Assembly (NCBI RefSeq): GCF_009650605.1 | Contig: NZ_WAJT01000001.1 | Span: forward strand, 1,860,001-1,924,000 | Length of the DNA: 64,000 nt | Reading direction: 5' to 3' | DNA from: Labrenzia sp. CE80 | GTDB lineage: Bacteria; Pseudomonadota; Alphaproteobacteria; Rhizobiales; Stappiaceae | Shown: positions 18,897 to 27,071 of the stretch, one piece after another | Numbering within the stretch: the first letter of the stretch is position 1 | Layout: the number at the start of each line of letters is the position of its first letter | Program-made: the position numbers and the translations under genes | The notes under the pieces: generated by a model | Told to the model about the DNA's origin: nothing | Databases searched by the model: none | What the model saw: the letters and a program-made list of their open reading frames with translations, nothing else

Positions 18897-20057
18897 ATGA
18901 ACATCAAACTTATTTTTGACGGCATCTATCGCAATCTCAAGATACCGGTGGCTCGAAGAAGCAAATCAACAGGGCCAGTCCCTGCGTACATTATTGGCTT
19001 TTCGCCCTGGAAAACGTTCATTTCTGACTGGCTGCCGGACCGAGAAGCAAAATTGATCCACATTAAGACAAGGCCATTTGCCTGGTGGCGAAAGTGGAAG
19101 CCGTGGATTTTGTGGGACCAGCGCTCGGAGCTGTACGTATGGGGCTACAACATGCCGTCCTTCGCGGCGCGCACAGCTGCCCGCTGGAAAGTTCCTGTCA
19201 TCCGCGTCGAAGACGGTTTTCTAAGATCAATCAAGTTGGGGACCACGAAAGCGCCGCCTGTGTCTCTGTGCTTCGATCGGTCTGGCGCTCTCTACTATGA
19301 TGCGACGATGCCAAGCGATCTGGAAACTATCATTCAGAACTTTGACTCACCTTCCAATCAAGCCCTACTGGCCAGAGCCCGCGCAGGGATTGCTCGACTG
19401 CTAGAAACGCGACTTTCAAAATACAATGCTTCGAACGATTTCGATCCGGTCGGCCTATATGGTGAGAAAACGCGGAAAAGGGTTCTGGTCGTCGGTCAAG
19501 TCGAGGGCGACATGTCGCTTCGGCTCGGCATGGAAAGAGAAATGAACAACAATGACTTGGTGACGCTTGCCGCCAAGGAGAACCCAGGCGCTGAAGTTAT
19601 ATATAAGCCTCACCCAGAAGTTCTGCACGGCACTCGAAAGGAGCCGCCTCAGTCAGACCCCTCAGAGGTATCATCCATTGCTCGTGTTTTAGTTGAAGAT
19701 GTAACCCTTGCAGATGCCTTCGAGACGATTGACCACGTCTACACGATGACCTCGCTCGCAGGGTTCGAGGCGCTTCTTAGAGGCATCAAGGTCACATGCT
19801 TGGGCATGCCATTTTACGCTGGATGGGGCCTTACTAACGACCGACAAGTATGCAGACGCAGAACAGCAAAGCGAACTGTCGAGGAAGTTTTTGCAGCTGC
19901 CTATATCCTTTACCCGCGATACCTCGACCCAACGCTGAAACAGTCAATCTGCTTCGAGCAAGCGCTTGATCTATTGGCGCTCATGCGGGATAGACCGTCT
20001 GAGGATCCGGACGAGAGTACAGAAGCAGTCGCCCCGACGCTTGCGGCGCTCGGGTAG
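18897..20057 (+). CDS. single-domain KpsC-like capsule Kdo transferase
   Basis: This 386-residue protein matches the capsule polysaccharide synthesis family (KpsC/KpsS). Marks are PVIRVEDGFLRSIKLGT, PPVSLCFDRSGALYYDA, VLVVGQVEGDMSLRLG, EVIYKPHPEVLHGTRK and TSLAGFEALLRGIKVTCLGM followed by PFYAGWGLT. KpsC enzymes usually have two such domains (about 670 residues) and build the beta-Kdo linker of group 2 capsules; only one is present here. It is isolated, next to a tRNA and without other kps genes, so its acceptor is unknown. Confidence 0.85.
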   Translation: MNIKLIFDGIYRNLKIPVARRSKSTGPVPAYIIGFSPWKTFISDWLPDREAKLIHIKTRPFAWWRKWKPWILWDQRSELYVWGYNMPSFAARTAARWKVPVIRVEDGFLRSIKLGTTKAPPVSLCFDRSGALYYDATMPSDLETIIQNFDSPSNQALLARARAGIARLLETRLSKYNASNDFDPVGLYGEKTRKRVLVVGQVEGDMSLRLGMEREMNNNDLVTLAAKENPGAEVIYKPHPEVLHGTRKEPPQSDPSEVSSIARVLVEDVTLADAFETIDHVYTMTSLAGFEALLRGIKVTCLGMPFYAGWGLTNDRQVCRRRTAKRTVEEVFAAAYILYPRYLDPTLKQSICFEQALDLLALMRDRPSEDPDESTEAVAPTLAALG

Positions 20058-20155
20058 GCGCACCACTCAAAATCACTGGAATTTCTGGTTTTTGGCAGGT
20101 GGCGCGAAACTTATGACTTTTGCAATGCCTCTAAAAAGTCATATGGAGAGCAAAT

Positions 20156-20542
20156 TCAAGAGAAAATATCACCCGGCACCAGCTTCCACATTCCCCAACC
20201 TGCACTCTCCAAAAGCCCCTTCTCTTTCATGCGATGTAAATGGGTCCTGAACGTATTTTCTTTCAACTCGAAATTTGCTTTCAAAGCTTCTCGATAGAGA
20301 GCTTTAGAAGATAGTGATTTATTCGTGACCTTCAGCGCGTCTAAAACTCTAGCTTCCACCATCACCCTGGTGGCACTGTTTGTTCGGTTTACATCTTTGA
20401 GATCGCTATTTTCCCAACGAGCTTTTACCAGCTGCCTCTGTAAGGCCGATTTCTCTTCGACGAGTTCCTTTATGCGACCATCGAGTTCCTCGATGGTCCT
20501 CATCAGGCGCTTCTCATAGTAATTTTGAGCTTCATCAGACAT
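20156..20542 (-). CDS. coiled-coil / winged-helix protein of unknown function
   Basis: This 128-residue protein has an N-terminal coiled coil (EELDGRIKELVEEKSALQRQ) and a C-terminal winged-helix-like region (KALYREALKANFELKENTFR, then HLHRMKEKGLLES). It may be a DNA-binding regulator. The ATG at 20542 (MSDEAQNYY) is preferred. On the transcript, TTGTTTC upstream can pair with GAAACAA at the start codon, placing the purine-rich ribosome site in the loop, so translation may be controlled. The neighbours give no clear role. Confidence 0.5.
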   Translation of the reverse strand: MSDEAQNYYEKRLMRTIEELDGRIKELVEEKSALQRQLVKARWENSDLKDVNRTNSATRVMVEARVLDALKVTNKSLSSKALYREALKANFELKENTFRTHLHRMKEKGLLESAGWGMWKLVPGDIFS

Positions 20543-20630
20543 TGTTTCACTTTCTTTTTTGAAACAAACAATGTTGAATCTAACGCAAAAAATCCTTTCT
20601 ACAAAGGCGTAAAAAGCTTGACATTTCACT

Positions 20631-20679
20631 CAGCATCCTTTAGCAACGGCTTCTTAGAAGCCGTTGCTAAAGGATGCTG
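20631..20679. repeat. 49-bp perfect palindrome
   Basis: Two 24-bp arms (20631-20654 and 20656-20679) are exact reverse complements around a single central T. The left arm begins CAGCATCCTTTAGCAACGGC. There is no T-tract, so a simple terminator is unlikely. It lies about 90 bp upstream of the winged-helix gene start and could be a mobile-element scar, a protein binding site or a cruciform. Confidence 0.9.
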
Positions 20680-20889
20680 ATCTGATATTCCTATTTGTTG
20701 CAATTTTCATTGAATCATTACGTCCCAACACCTAATGTCTTTTTGTGCATAAAGAGCATTTTGAGTTGGCATCACCTGCAAATTGGCCAGCTCATGTGGA
20801 TGACGGACCTTGCAGGAGGTGCGTTTGCAGGACACTCCGGGTGGTTTCCGACCCCAATGAGCTAAGGAAATGCTGCTACTGCAACACAC

Positions 20890-21315
20890 TTAAAGGACGG
20901 TCCCTATACGGGGGCCGTCTTTTCTATTTCCAGAGTACGCTGTTACCACAGACCACACTATTTCTTCTAGGACGAAATGCTGCTCTAGAATAGCCATTCC
21001 GGCCGTTGCTCGAACAGCAATCAAGCGTGTTCTTCTGATATCTCCCCCCGGGAAATGGAGAGGTGTTCCCATTTGTATGATGCTCGCTACGTAAGCGGGC
21101 ACTTCATCCTGTGTGACAAAGCCTCGCTGAGCCATTTCTTTCTCATGCTCAGCCCAAATATGAGCAGCGCCAAAACCTCTATTCGGCCCCCGGTGCTTAC
21201 CAACTCTCAAATGAATTTCGCCTGCATCGATGACATAAGAACGGTTGTTAACCTGAGGACCCCTCCCGAAGGAAATCAAACCAGTCACAGGATGCATGAG
21301 AGGGGTATTTGGCAT
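20890..21315 (-). CDS. probable BECR-fold ribonuclease toxin domain (PBECR-like)
   Basis: This 141-residue protein resembles the barnase/EndoU/colicin E5-D/RelE-type nuclease domains found in phage and polymorphic toxins. It has a mid-domain GFGAAHIWAEHEKEM (conserved His region) and a C-terminal IVWSVVTAYSGNRKDG strand motif with conserved T-A-Y. It would cleave RNA. No large carrier protein or secretion domain is attached, and no immunity or antitoxin gene is evident directly beside it. The family call is by eye. Confidence 0.5.
   Translation of the reverse strand: MPNTPLMHPVTGLISFGRGPQVNNRSYVIDAGEIHLRVGKHRGPNRGFGAAHIWAEHEKEMAQRGFVTQDEVPAYVASIIQMGTPLHFPGGDIRRTRLIAVRATAGMAILEQHFVLEEIVWSVVTAYSGNRKDGPRIGTVL
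20895..20925 (+). terminator. hairpin with T-run inside the nuclease 3' end
   Basis: On + a 9-pair stem (GACGGTCCC / GGGGCCGTC, one G-T pair) is followed by TTTTC. It looks like an intrinsic terminator for a transcript reading rightward, but it lies within the last codons of the minus-strand nuclease gene, so it may be incidental. Confidence 0.35.
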
Positions 21316-21673
21316 TAAATAAACCGCATCAGAAAAAGCGAACTATAAGGGAATCAATTTCAAGTTGAAGGCCGTATTCACAAAATTGGCCAACTTAGTT
21401 GGCTAAATCCGATATTTCTGCGGTATTCTTTGGACATAGAGTGCAAGCACCTTTTTTGACAAGTATGTTTTTTGTGTTCGGCTACAGCAGTGTCCTAGCC
21501 TAAACTCTTTCCACTATTTCAGGCGTTTAGAGCGTGGCAAAATGCCAGAACCACGTAAAATTATTAGGCGTTGGACATGATTTACCGTGTTTCACACTGT
21601 AGATATCCAGGGGACGTATTTGCGCAGTTAAGAGAACCACTCCCGAGGGCTCTCATCAAATCCGCCCAACCGG
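21316..21673. other. intergenic stretch between nuclease and HigA-like genes
   Basis: No gene is seen. An inverted repeat GCCAAC-TTA-GTTGGC (21389-21403) lies about 75 bp upstream of the nuclease start and may be a regulatory site. The rest is AT-rich and unassigned. Confidence 0.4.
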
Positions 21674-21988
21674 CTACACCGCATCATTCACCTGATACGG
21701 CTGCACATCAATCTCATCCTGCCGCTTCCGCGCCTGGGCGATGTCGTGAGAGGACTGCATGCGCATGAGCGTGTCCATGCTGACACCGAACGCCTTTTCG
21801 ATCCGAAGCGCCATGTCTGCCGATAGATCCGCATGCCCGTTCAGGAAATTGGACAAGGCTGGCCGGGACACGCCAAGAACCTTGGCTGCTTCGGTTACCT
21901 TCAGCCCCAACGGCTGAATGATTTCCGTTTTGACAAAGCCCCCCACATGAGGCGGATTTGCCAAACGCATTTCTTTTGGAAGGGTCAT
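21674..21988 (-). CDS. higA: HigA-family antitoxin / XRE regulator
   Basis: This 104-residue protein matches HigA: an N-terminal PPHVGGFVKTEIIQPLGLKV segment, an XRE helix-turn-helix (TEAAKVLGVSRPALSNFLNG) and a late MALRIEKAFGVSMDTLMRMQ. HigA neutralises the HigB mRNase and represses the operon. The usual upstream higB is missing; only a short fragment resembling its C-terminus remains. GGAGG is present upstream of the ATG. It may now act as a solitary regulator. Confidence 0.85.
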   Translation of the reverse strand: MTLPKEMRLANPPHVGGFVKTEIIQPLGLKVTEAAKVLGVSRPALSNFLNGHADLSADMALRIEKAFGVSMDTLMRMQSSHDIAQARKRQDEIDVQPYQVNDAV

Positions 21989-22026
21989 TGTCTGGCCTCC
22001 TTAGTGGTCGTCTTCGAAATCCAGAT

Positions 22027-22051
22027 AATGTAAAGCGTCGCGCTACACATT
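22027..22051. promoter_or_regulatory. candidate HigA operator
   Basis: An 11-bp imperfect inverted repeat (AATGTAAAGCG / CGCTACACATT, 9 of 11 paired, spacer TCG) lies about 40 bp upstream of the HigA-like gene. HigA proteins repress from such palindromes, so this is a plausible autoregulatory site (inference). Confidence 0.45.
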
Positions 22052-22152
22052 ACATTTTTCCGGCACTAAATCATCTGCCCCAAATACCGGCTGAACGAAA
22101 AAAGGCCACCGCCCGGTCGGAGCGATGGCCCTTCGTTTCTGCGTCCACCAAG

Positions 22153-23472
22153 TTACCTGCCGGTGATCCAGGGCGCGGCGATCAGAATGGCCAGGGCCAG
22201 CATCTGCATACCGATGAATGGCAGGAGCGACCGGAAGATGGTTCCCAGCGATATGTCCGGAGGCGCGACGCTCTTCAGATAGAAGGCGGCTGGCCCAAAT
22301 GGCGGCGACAGGAACGACACCTGCATGTTCATGCAGAAGAGCACACCGAACCAGACAGGGTCGTAGCCAAGCTGCGTGATGATCGGCACGAAGATCGGCA
22401 TGGTCAGAAGTGCAATGCCAACCCAGTCGAGGAACATGCCGAGGACGAACAGGATCAGCATCATGAACAGCAATATGATGGTCGGATCGTCCGAGATGCC
22501 GGTGATCAGCGCCGAAACGAACTTGATCCCGCCCATCAGGTTGAACACACCAACCAGGGCACTGGCTCCGATCCCGATCCACACGATCATGCCGACGGTC
22601 TGAAGGGTCTGCAGCGCCGCCCCTTTCAGCAGGCCGAGCGAGAATTCACCGCGCAGCATTGTGGACACAAGCACGCCGGCGACGCCAACCGCAGAGGCTT
22701 CCGTGATGCTTGCCACGCCGCCATAGATCGAGCCAAGCACACCGGCCACGACCAGCAGAGGCAGGAACAAACCCTTCAAGAGCCGAAGCTTTTCACCCGT
22801 CGAAACAGGTTCTTCGTCGGGAATGGGGGCAATGGCCGGGTTCAGGTAGGCCCGGATCAGCACATAGGTCACATAAAAGCAGGCCAGCATGAGGCCGGGG
22901 ATAAAGGCAGCGGTGAAGAGATCACCGACCGAGACGTTGGCAGTCAGGCCATAGATGATGAGCACGATCGACGGCGGCACCATCGTGCCGAGCGCACCAC
23001 CTGCGCAGACCACGCCGATCGCCAGCTTCTTGTCATAGCCAAGCCGGAGCATCTGCGGCAGCGCGACCAGGCCGAGCAGAACAACCTCCCCGCCGATGAT
23101 GCCGCTCATCGCCGCCAGAATGACAGCCACCACGATGGTCTGAATGGCGACACCACCACGCAGGCGCCCGCCGAGCAACTTCATCGCGTCGAAGAGATCG
23201 CGTGCAATGCCCGATCGGTCCAAAATGGCCGCCATCAAGACGAACATGGGGACCGATACAAAGACGAAGGACGAGACGAAGGTGTAGACCCGGCTCGTGA
23301 TCAGCGGGACGACCATCGGCCCGAACCAGCCAAGGGCAAACACCAGGGCAACGAGCAGCGTCACGAACGCCAGCGGAATGCCAGAGACAAGCAGCCCCAG
23401 GAGCATCACGAACATCAACAGGGTGCCGCTCTCGATCCCGAGCGATTGAAAAGATCCGAAAATGTCAGTCAC
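22153..23472 (-). CDS. TRAP transporter large permease (DctM)
   Basis: This 439-residue protein has about 12 membrane helices and DctM marks: LLGLLVSGIPLAFVTLLVAL near the N-terminus, SVPMFVLMAAILDRSGIA, GALGTMVPPSIVLIIYGLT and GMFLDWVGIALLTMPIFVP. It forms the sodium-driven channel of a TRAP importer. Its start overlaps the stop of the small permease gene by four bases. With the adjacent gluconokinase and LacI gene, gluconate or a related sugar acid is the likely substrate. Confidence 0.92.
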   Translation of the reverse strand: MTDIFGSFQSLGIESGTLLMFVMLLGLLVSGIPLAFVTLLVALVFALGWFGPMVVPLITSRVYTFVSSFVFVSVPMFVLMAAILDRSGIARDLFDAMKLLGGRLRGGVAIQTIVVAVILAAMSGIIGGEVVLLGLVALPQMLRLGYDKKLAIGVVCAGGALGTMVPPSIVLIIYGLTANVSVGDLFTAAFIPGLMLACFYVTYVLIRAYLNPAIAPIPDEEPVSTGEKLRLLKGLFLPLLVVAGVLGSIYGGVASITEASAVGVAGVLVSTMLRGEFSLGLLKGAALQTLQTVGMIVWIGIGASALVGVFNLMGGIKFVSALITGISDDPTIILLFMMLILFVLGMFLDWVGIALLTMPIFVPIITQLGYDPVWFGVLFCMNMQVSFLSPPFGPAAFYLKSVAPPDISLGTIFRSLLPFIGMQMLALAILIAAPWITGR

Positions 23473-24023
23473 CGGCGCCCCCGCGCGTAGTTAAAGGCCA
23501 GGAGCAGAAACTGGACGGCCATGACCGCCAGAACGGCCAGGAGAAAAATCTTGATTGCGCCAGGATAGACCGGGTCCCAGGCACTGCCGGACCGCTCCAG
23601 GCGGAAGCTGCCATCAGGCCGAAACGCGGCTCTGAGAACCATGGTCCACGCCGCCCATGAAAAAATCGCACTCGCACCGGCGCAAACCAGCGAAATCACA
23701 ATGTCGAGCAGCCTGCGCAGGCGCTTGGGCAAAACGTCATAGATCAGAACGACCCGGATGTGTTTGTCACGCGCCGTGCAATAGAGCCCGCCGTAGATGA
23801 AGGCCGTTCCGCACAAAAAGATCGTGGTTTCATGCGCCCAGATGGTCGGCGAATTGAACAGGTAGCGAAGCAGCACTTCATTGATGAGAATGACCATCGA
23901 CAGGACGATGCCGATGGCGAACACGATGCCCCCTCGGTCGATCCACCGGCCAAGCCTCCCGGCCTCTGCAATGGCACCCGGGTCTTCTTTTTCGATTGCG
24001 TGAGCGTCTTCCAAGTCCGACAC
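23469..24023 (-). CDS. TRAP transporter small permease (DctQ)
   Basis: This 184-residue protein has four predicted membrane helices with the DctQ pattern (VLLRYLFNSPTIWAHETTIF; DKHIRVVLIYDVLPKRLRRL). The start is GTG at 24023 because a strong GGAGGGATCAG site precedes it; the frame extends to 24056 without a ribosome site. It pairs with DctM and is coupled to it by overlap. A terminator hairpin separates it from dctP, as is common where the binding protein must be made in excess. Confidence 0.88.
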   Translation of the reverse strand: MSDLEDAHAIEKEDPGAIAEAGRLGRWIDRGGIVFAIGIVLSMVILINEVLLRYLFNSPTIWAHETTIFLCGTAFIYGGLYCTARDKHIRVVLIYDVLPKRLRRLLDIVISLVCAGASAIFSWAAWTMVLRAAFRPDGSFRLERSGSAWDPVYPGAIKIFLLAVLAVMAVQFLLLAFNYARGRR

Positions 24024-24041
24024 CTGATCCCTCCTTCCAAT

Positions 24042-24066
24042 AAAAACGGGCGCCAAGGGCGCCCGT
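24042..24066 (-). terminator. intercistronic terminator between dctP and dctQ
   Basis: On the minus strand a 9-bp GC stem (ACGGGCGCC / GGCGCCCGT, 3-nt loop) is followed by T5A. It should end most transcripts after dctP and let a fraction read into dctQM. Confidence 0.8.
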
Positions 24067-24085
24067 TCTCATTTAACCACTCAGA

Positions 24086-25108
24086 TCACTGCATCAGGCC
24101 GTTTTCTTTGAGGTAGCCGGTCAGGACGTCATAGACGCGCTGCGCGTTTTTGGAGCGGCCGGCGACCTTCTCCCATTCGCCCTTGGCGATGGTGCGGAAC
24201 TTGGCACGTTCCTCGGGCGCCCAGTCAATCACGGTCACTTCGCCGCCTGCCTTGGCTTCCTCGATCGCCTTCATGTCGCGTTCGGCCAGCGCTGCGACCT
24301 GGCTGCGGGAAAACTCGGCAACACTTTCGCTCAGCGCTGCCTGAAGGTCAGCCGGCAGGGCGTCCCACTTGGCCTTGCTCATGGAAATTTCGACCAATGG
24401 CATGGAATGGAAGCCGGGATACACGGGGAAAGGCGCAACGCCATGCATGCCCTGGGCATGGTTGGTCGAGAACACGGTGTAATCCGCCGCATCGATCACG
24501 CCCTTGTCCAGCGCCGTGAAGACTTCAGAGCCCGGCAGGTTGACCGGCGCCGCGCCAGCCGCTGCAAAGACCTGCTGCACGAGCCCTTCAGGCGCGCGCA
24601 TCTTGAGGCCTTTCAGGTCATCAACACCGTTGAGCTGGACCTTGGAGACGAACGCCTCAAGGCCAGGCGTTGTCGCACCGATGAAGTGCAATCCATAGGG
24701 CTCAAGAAGCTCATTCATGAGTTCCTTGCCGCCGCCGTTGTCCATGAAGGCAAACATCTCGTCGGGAGACGACCAGGCGCCGACCGGGTTGGCAACGAGA
24801 CCAAAAGCCGGGTCCTTGCCGGAGAAGTACGACGTGTCGGTGATATGACCGTCGAGAATGCCGGCGACGATCGCATCCTGTGTTTCGTTGTGCGCAACAA
24901 TGGATTCCACAGGCAGCAGCTCAATTGCGATACGCCCGTCCGTCTTTTCGCTTACGCTTTCAGCCCAGCCTTGCTGCAGCTGAAAATTCGGGTTTCCGGC
25001 CGGATCGGATGACTGAAAACGGAACTCGAAGTCCGCTGCCAGTGCCGAAGAGGCAAAGGCTCCGATGGCGACTGTCGCCAAAGCGATTTTGGAAAGTTTC
25101 TTCAACAC
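24086..25108 (-). CDS. TRAP substrate-binding protein (DctP)
   Basis: This 340-residue periplasmic binding protein has a signal peptide (LKKLSKIALATVAIGAFASS, cleavage near ALAAD). The DctP fold shows in GWAESVSEKTDGRIAIELLP, the substrate-contact segment DDLKGLKMRAPEGL and FTALDKGVIDAADY. The GTG at 25108 is chosen because GGGAGG lies six bases upstream; the longer frame to 25171 lacks a signal peptide at its start. It captures the substrate, probably gluconate, for DctQM. Confidence 0.9.
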   Translation of the reverse strand: MLKKLSKIALATVAIGAFASSALAADFEFRFQSSDPAGNPNFQLQQGWAESVSEKTDGRIAIELLPVESIVAHNETQDAIVAGILDGHITDTSYFSGKDPAFGLVANPVGAWSSPDEMFAFMDNGGGKELMNELLEPYGLHFIGATTPGLEAFVSKVQLNGVDDLKGLKMRAPEGLVQQVFAAAGAAPVNLPGSEVFTALDKGVIDAADYTVFSTNHAQGMHGVAPFPVYPGFHSMPLVEISMSKAKWDALPADLQAALSESVAEFSRSQVAALAERDMKAIEEAKAGGEVTVIDWAPEERAKFRTIAKGEWEKVAGRSKNAQRVYDVLTGYLKENGLMQ

Positions 25109-25145
25109 TTTTTTCCTCCCGGGTTGTGCTGCATCGTCCGCATTT

Positions 25146-25715
25146 TCAGACAACGCTTTGTGCGGGCGCACCTATGCGCCGCAATTCATCAATTGCCGCG
25201 ACGACCACATCGTCGATTGGCACGTTAATCTCGAGTGCGATGCCGCTTTCATCGTCTTGAAGCGGCTCCAGAATATCCAGCTGACTGTCCAGCAGCCCGG
25301 CTCCAACGAAATGGCTTGTGCGCGCCTCAAGCCGTTCGGCGATCAGTGCCCGGGGACCGGCCAGGTGCAGAAAAACGCTGCTTCCAAGCTCACCACGGAT
25401 ACGATCCCGGTAGACGCGCCGAAGACAGGAGCACGCGACAATAGCGCCACCCGTCGACTGGACTTGCCACTTTGCAGCAGCAGAAACCGCATCAAGCCAG
25501 GGCAGCCGATCGGCGTCGGTCAATGGCAGGTCCTGAGACATTTTGCGCCTGTTCTCATCGCTGTGGAAATCGTCAGCTTCCACCATCGCGACACCGAATG
25601 CGTCGGCCAACCGACGGGCCAACAGGCTCTTCCCCACGCCGCAGACCCCCATCACAATGACAGGACTTGCGGCAACGGCTCCTGAGCCATGCTCTCCTGT
25701 CTCCCCATGATCCAT
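25146..25715 (-). CDS. gntK: gluconokinase
   Basis: This 189-residue kinase has the P-loop VIVMGVCGVGKSLLARRLAD and the GntK marks EADDFHSDENRRKMSQDLPL, TDADRLPWLD and CSCLRRVYRDRIR. It phosphorylates D-gluconate to 6-phosphogluconate for the Entner-Doudoroff or pentose phosphate route. The start MDHGETG at 25715 is chosen; the frame upstream to 25769 runs into the putative operator. It is first in a minus-strand operon with the TRAP genes. Confidence 0.93.
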   Translation of the reverse strand: MDHGETGEHGSGAVAASPVIVMGVCGVGKSLLARRLADAFGVAMVEADDFHSDENRRKMSQDLPLTDADRLPWLDAVSAAAKWQVQSTGGAIVACSCLRRVYRDRIRGELGSSVFLHLAGPRALIAERLEARTSHFVGAGLLDSQLDILEPLQDDESGIALEINVPIDDVVVAAIDELRRIGAPAQSVV

Positions 25716-25754
25716 TTTTATCGTTGCCCTTGTTTCTTCGGGGCACATACAAAA

Positions 25755-25768
25755 TGACAGCGCTAACA
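25755..25768. promoter_or_regulatory. candidate LacI/GntR-type operator
   Basis: TGACAGCGCTAACA lies between gntK and the divergent LacI gene. Its right half GCGCTAACA matches the LacI-family palindrome TGTTAGCGCTAACA exactly; the left half has mismatches. The location between the regulator and its likely targets supports an operator. Confidence 0.55.
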
Positions 25769-25813
25769 TTTGTCAAATGATTAGTTTTCATTTATGTTCA
25801 AAATAGGTGATGA

Positions 25814-26854
25814 ATGAATGATAAATTACTGAATTCACGAGGTAATTTGAAAGTAAATTTATCAGATGTAGCCAAGGAAGCCGGTGTTAGCGCTATAACA
25901 GTGTCGCGCGCACTTCGCCATCCGGACAAGGTGTCGAAGAAGACGCTGGACAAGATCATGTCCGTCGTCGACCGTCTCGGCTATATCCCCGACCCCGCCG
26001 CACGGGCGCTCGCGGTCGGCAAGACCAATGTCATCGGTGTCGTCGTTCCCTCGGTCACCAACAACGTCTTTTCAGACGTCATGCGCGGCATATTCGAGAC
26101 GTCAGAGGGCTCGAAATGGCAGATCCAACTTGGAAATTCCCGCTATTCGCCGCTGGAAGAAGAACGGCTCGTACGAACCTTCCTGAGCCAGAAGCCGGCC
26201 GGCCTGATCCTATCTGGCCTTGAACAGTCGGAAACGACCTCAAAATTGCTGATGAATGCCGACTGCCGGGTTGTCCAGATCATGGAATGCGGCCCGACCC
26301 CCTATGACATGATGATCGGCTTTTCCCATATCGAAGCCTCAAGGGTTGCCACCCGCCATCTCCTTGAAAAGGGGTACAAAAAGCCCGGCTACCTTGCGGC
26401 GCGACTCGATCCGCGCAGTCAGCGTCGCCTGCAGGGGTTTCGGGAAGTCACGTCTGCGGTGCAGCTACATGATCCGGCGCGGATCGTGACGACCCCACGC
26501 CCCTCAACCGTGACGCTCGGCTGCGAGCTCACTGCGGACCTTTTGTCCAAGGCGCCCGATACCGACGCGATCCTCTGCAACAATGATGACCTGGCGCTTG
26601 GCGCGCTGTTCGAATGCCAGCGGCGAGGATTGAACATTCCGCACGAGATTGGCATCTGCGGTTTCAATGACCTTGAGATGATGGCCATGGCAAACCCCGC
26701 GATTTCCAGCGTGCGCACCCACCGCCTTCAGATTGGACAGCAAGCGATGACCATGATGGATGCAGCTCTGGCGGGCTCCGAGCCTGACCCGAGCGTCATT
26801 GACGTCGGCTTCGAAATGAGTGCGCGCGAAAGTACGAACCGCTCCGCCAAATAG
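25814..26854 (+). CDS. LacI family regulator, gluconate-type
   Basis: This 346-residue regulator has a LacI helix-turn-helix (NLSDVAKEAGVSAITVSRAL, hinge YIPDPAARALA) and a periplasmic-binding-like ligand domain. It resembles GntR-type gluconate repressors. It is divergent from gntK and the TRAP genes and most likely represses them until gluconate or 6-phosphogluconate binds. The N-terminal tail before the HTH is a little longer than usual. Confidence 0.9.
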   Translation: MNDKLLNSRGNLKVNLSDVAKEAGVSAITVSRALRHPDKVSKKTLDKIMSVVDRLGYIPDPAARALAVGKTNVIGVVVPSVTNNVFSDVMRGIFETSEGSKWQIQLGNSRYSPLEEERLVRTFLSQKPAGLILSGLEQSETTSKLLMNADCRVVQIMECGPTPYDMMIGFSHIEASRVATRHLLEKGYKKPGYLAARLDPRSQRRLQGFREVTSAVQLHDPARIVTTPRPSTVTLGCELTADLLSKAPDTDAILCNNDDLALGALFECQRRGLNIPHEIGICGFNDLEMMAMANPAISSVRTHRLQIGQQAMTMMDAALAGSEPDPSVIDVGFEMSARESTNRSAK

Positions 26855-27071
26855 GCCGCACGCTCAGCAGAATCACCCTGATCAGTCATGCGATTGAACC
26901 ACCGAACCAAGCAGCCTTCGCCGTCCCTATTTCCGCTATAAAAGCTATAGCGCGACGGCACGCCGGAGTTCTTGTTTCATCAATATTTTCAAATCAATAG
27001 ATTGTCTTCCTGGCAATCAGAATCATGTATGGTGCATCAGGTACTTACGGAACGTACAGCCTGCAGGCACC

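Noticed and set aside
20745..20993. 82-codon Cys-containing frame on +
   Set aside because: A terminator-like hairpin lies within it and it overlaps the nuclease gene; Cys spacing does not match a known zinc motif.
18387..22100. att repeat of the tRNA-Pro 3' end
   Set aside because: Only a weak partial match (TCAAATCCG near 21657) was found, too short to support an attachment site.
21958..23490. 510-codon open frame on + opposite the TRAP permease
   Set aside because: It is a Gln/His/Arg-rich antisense shadow of DctM with no family features.
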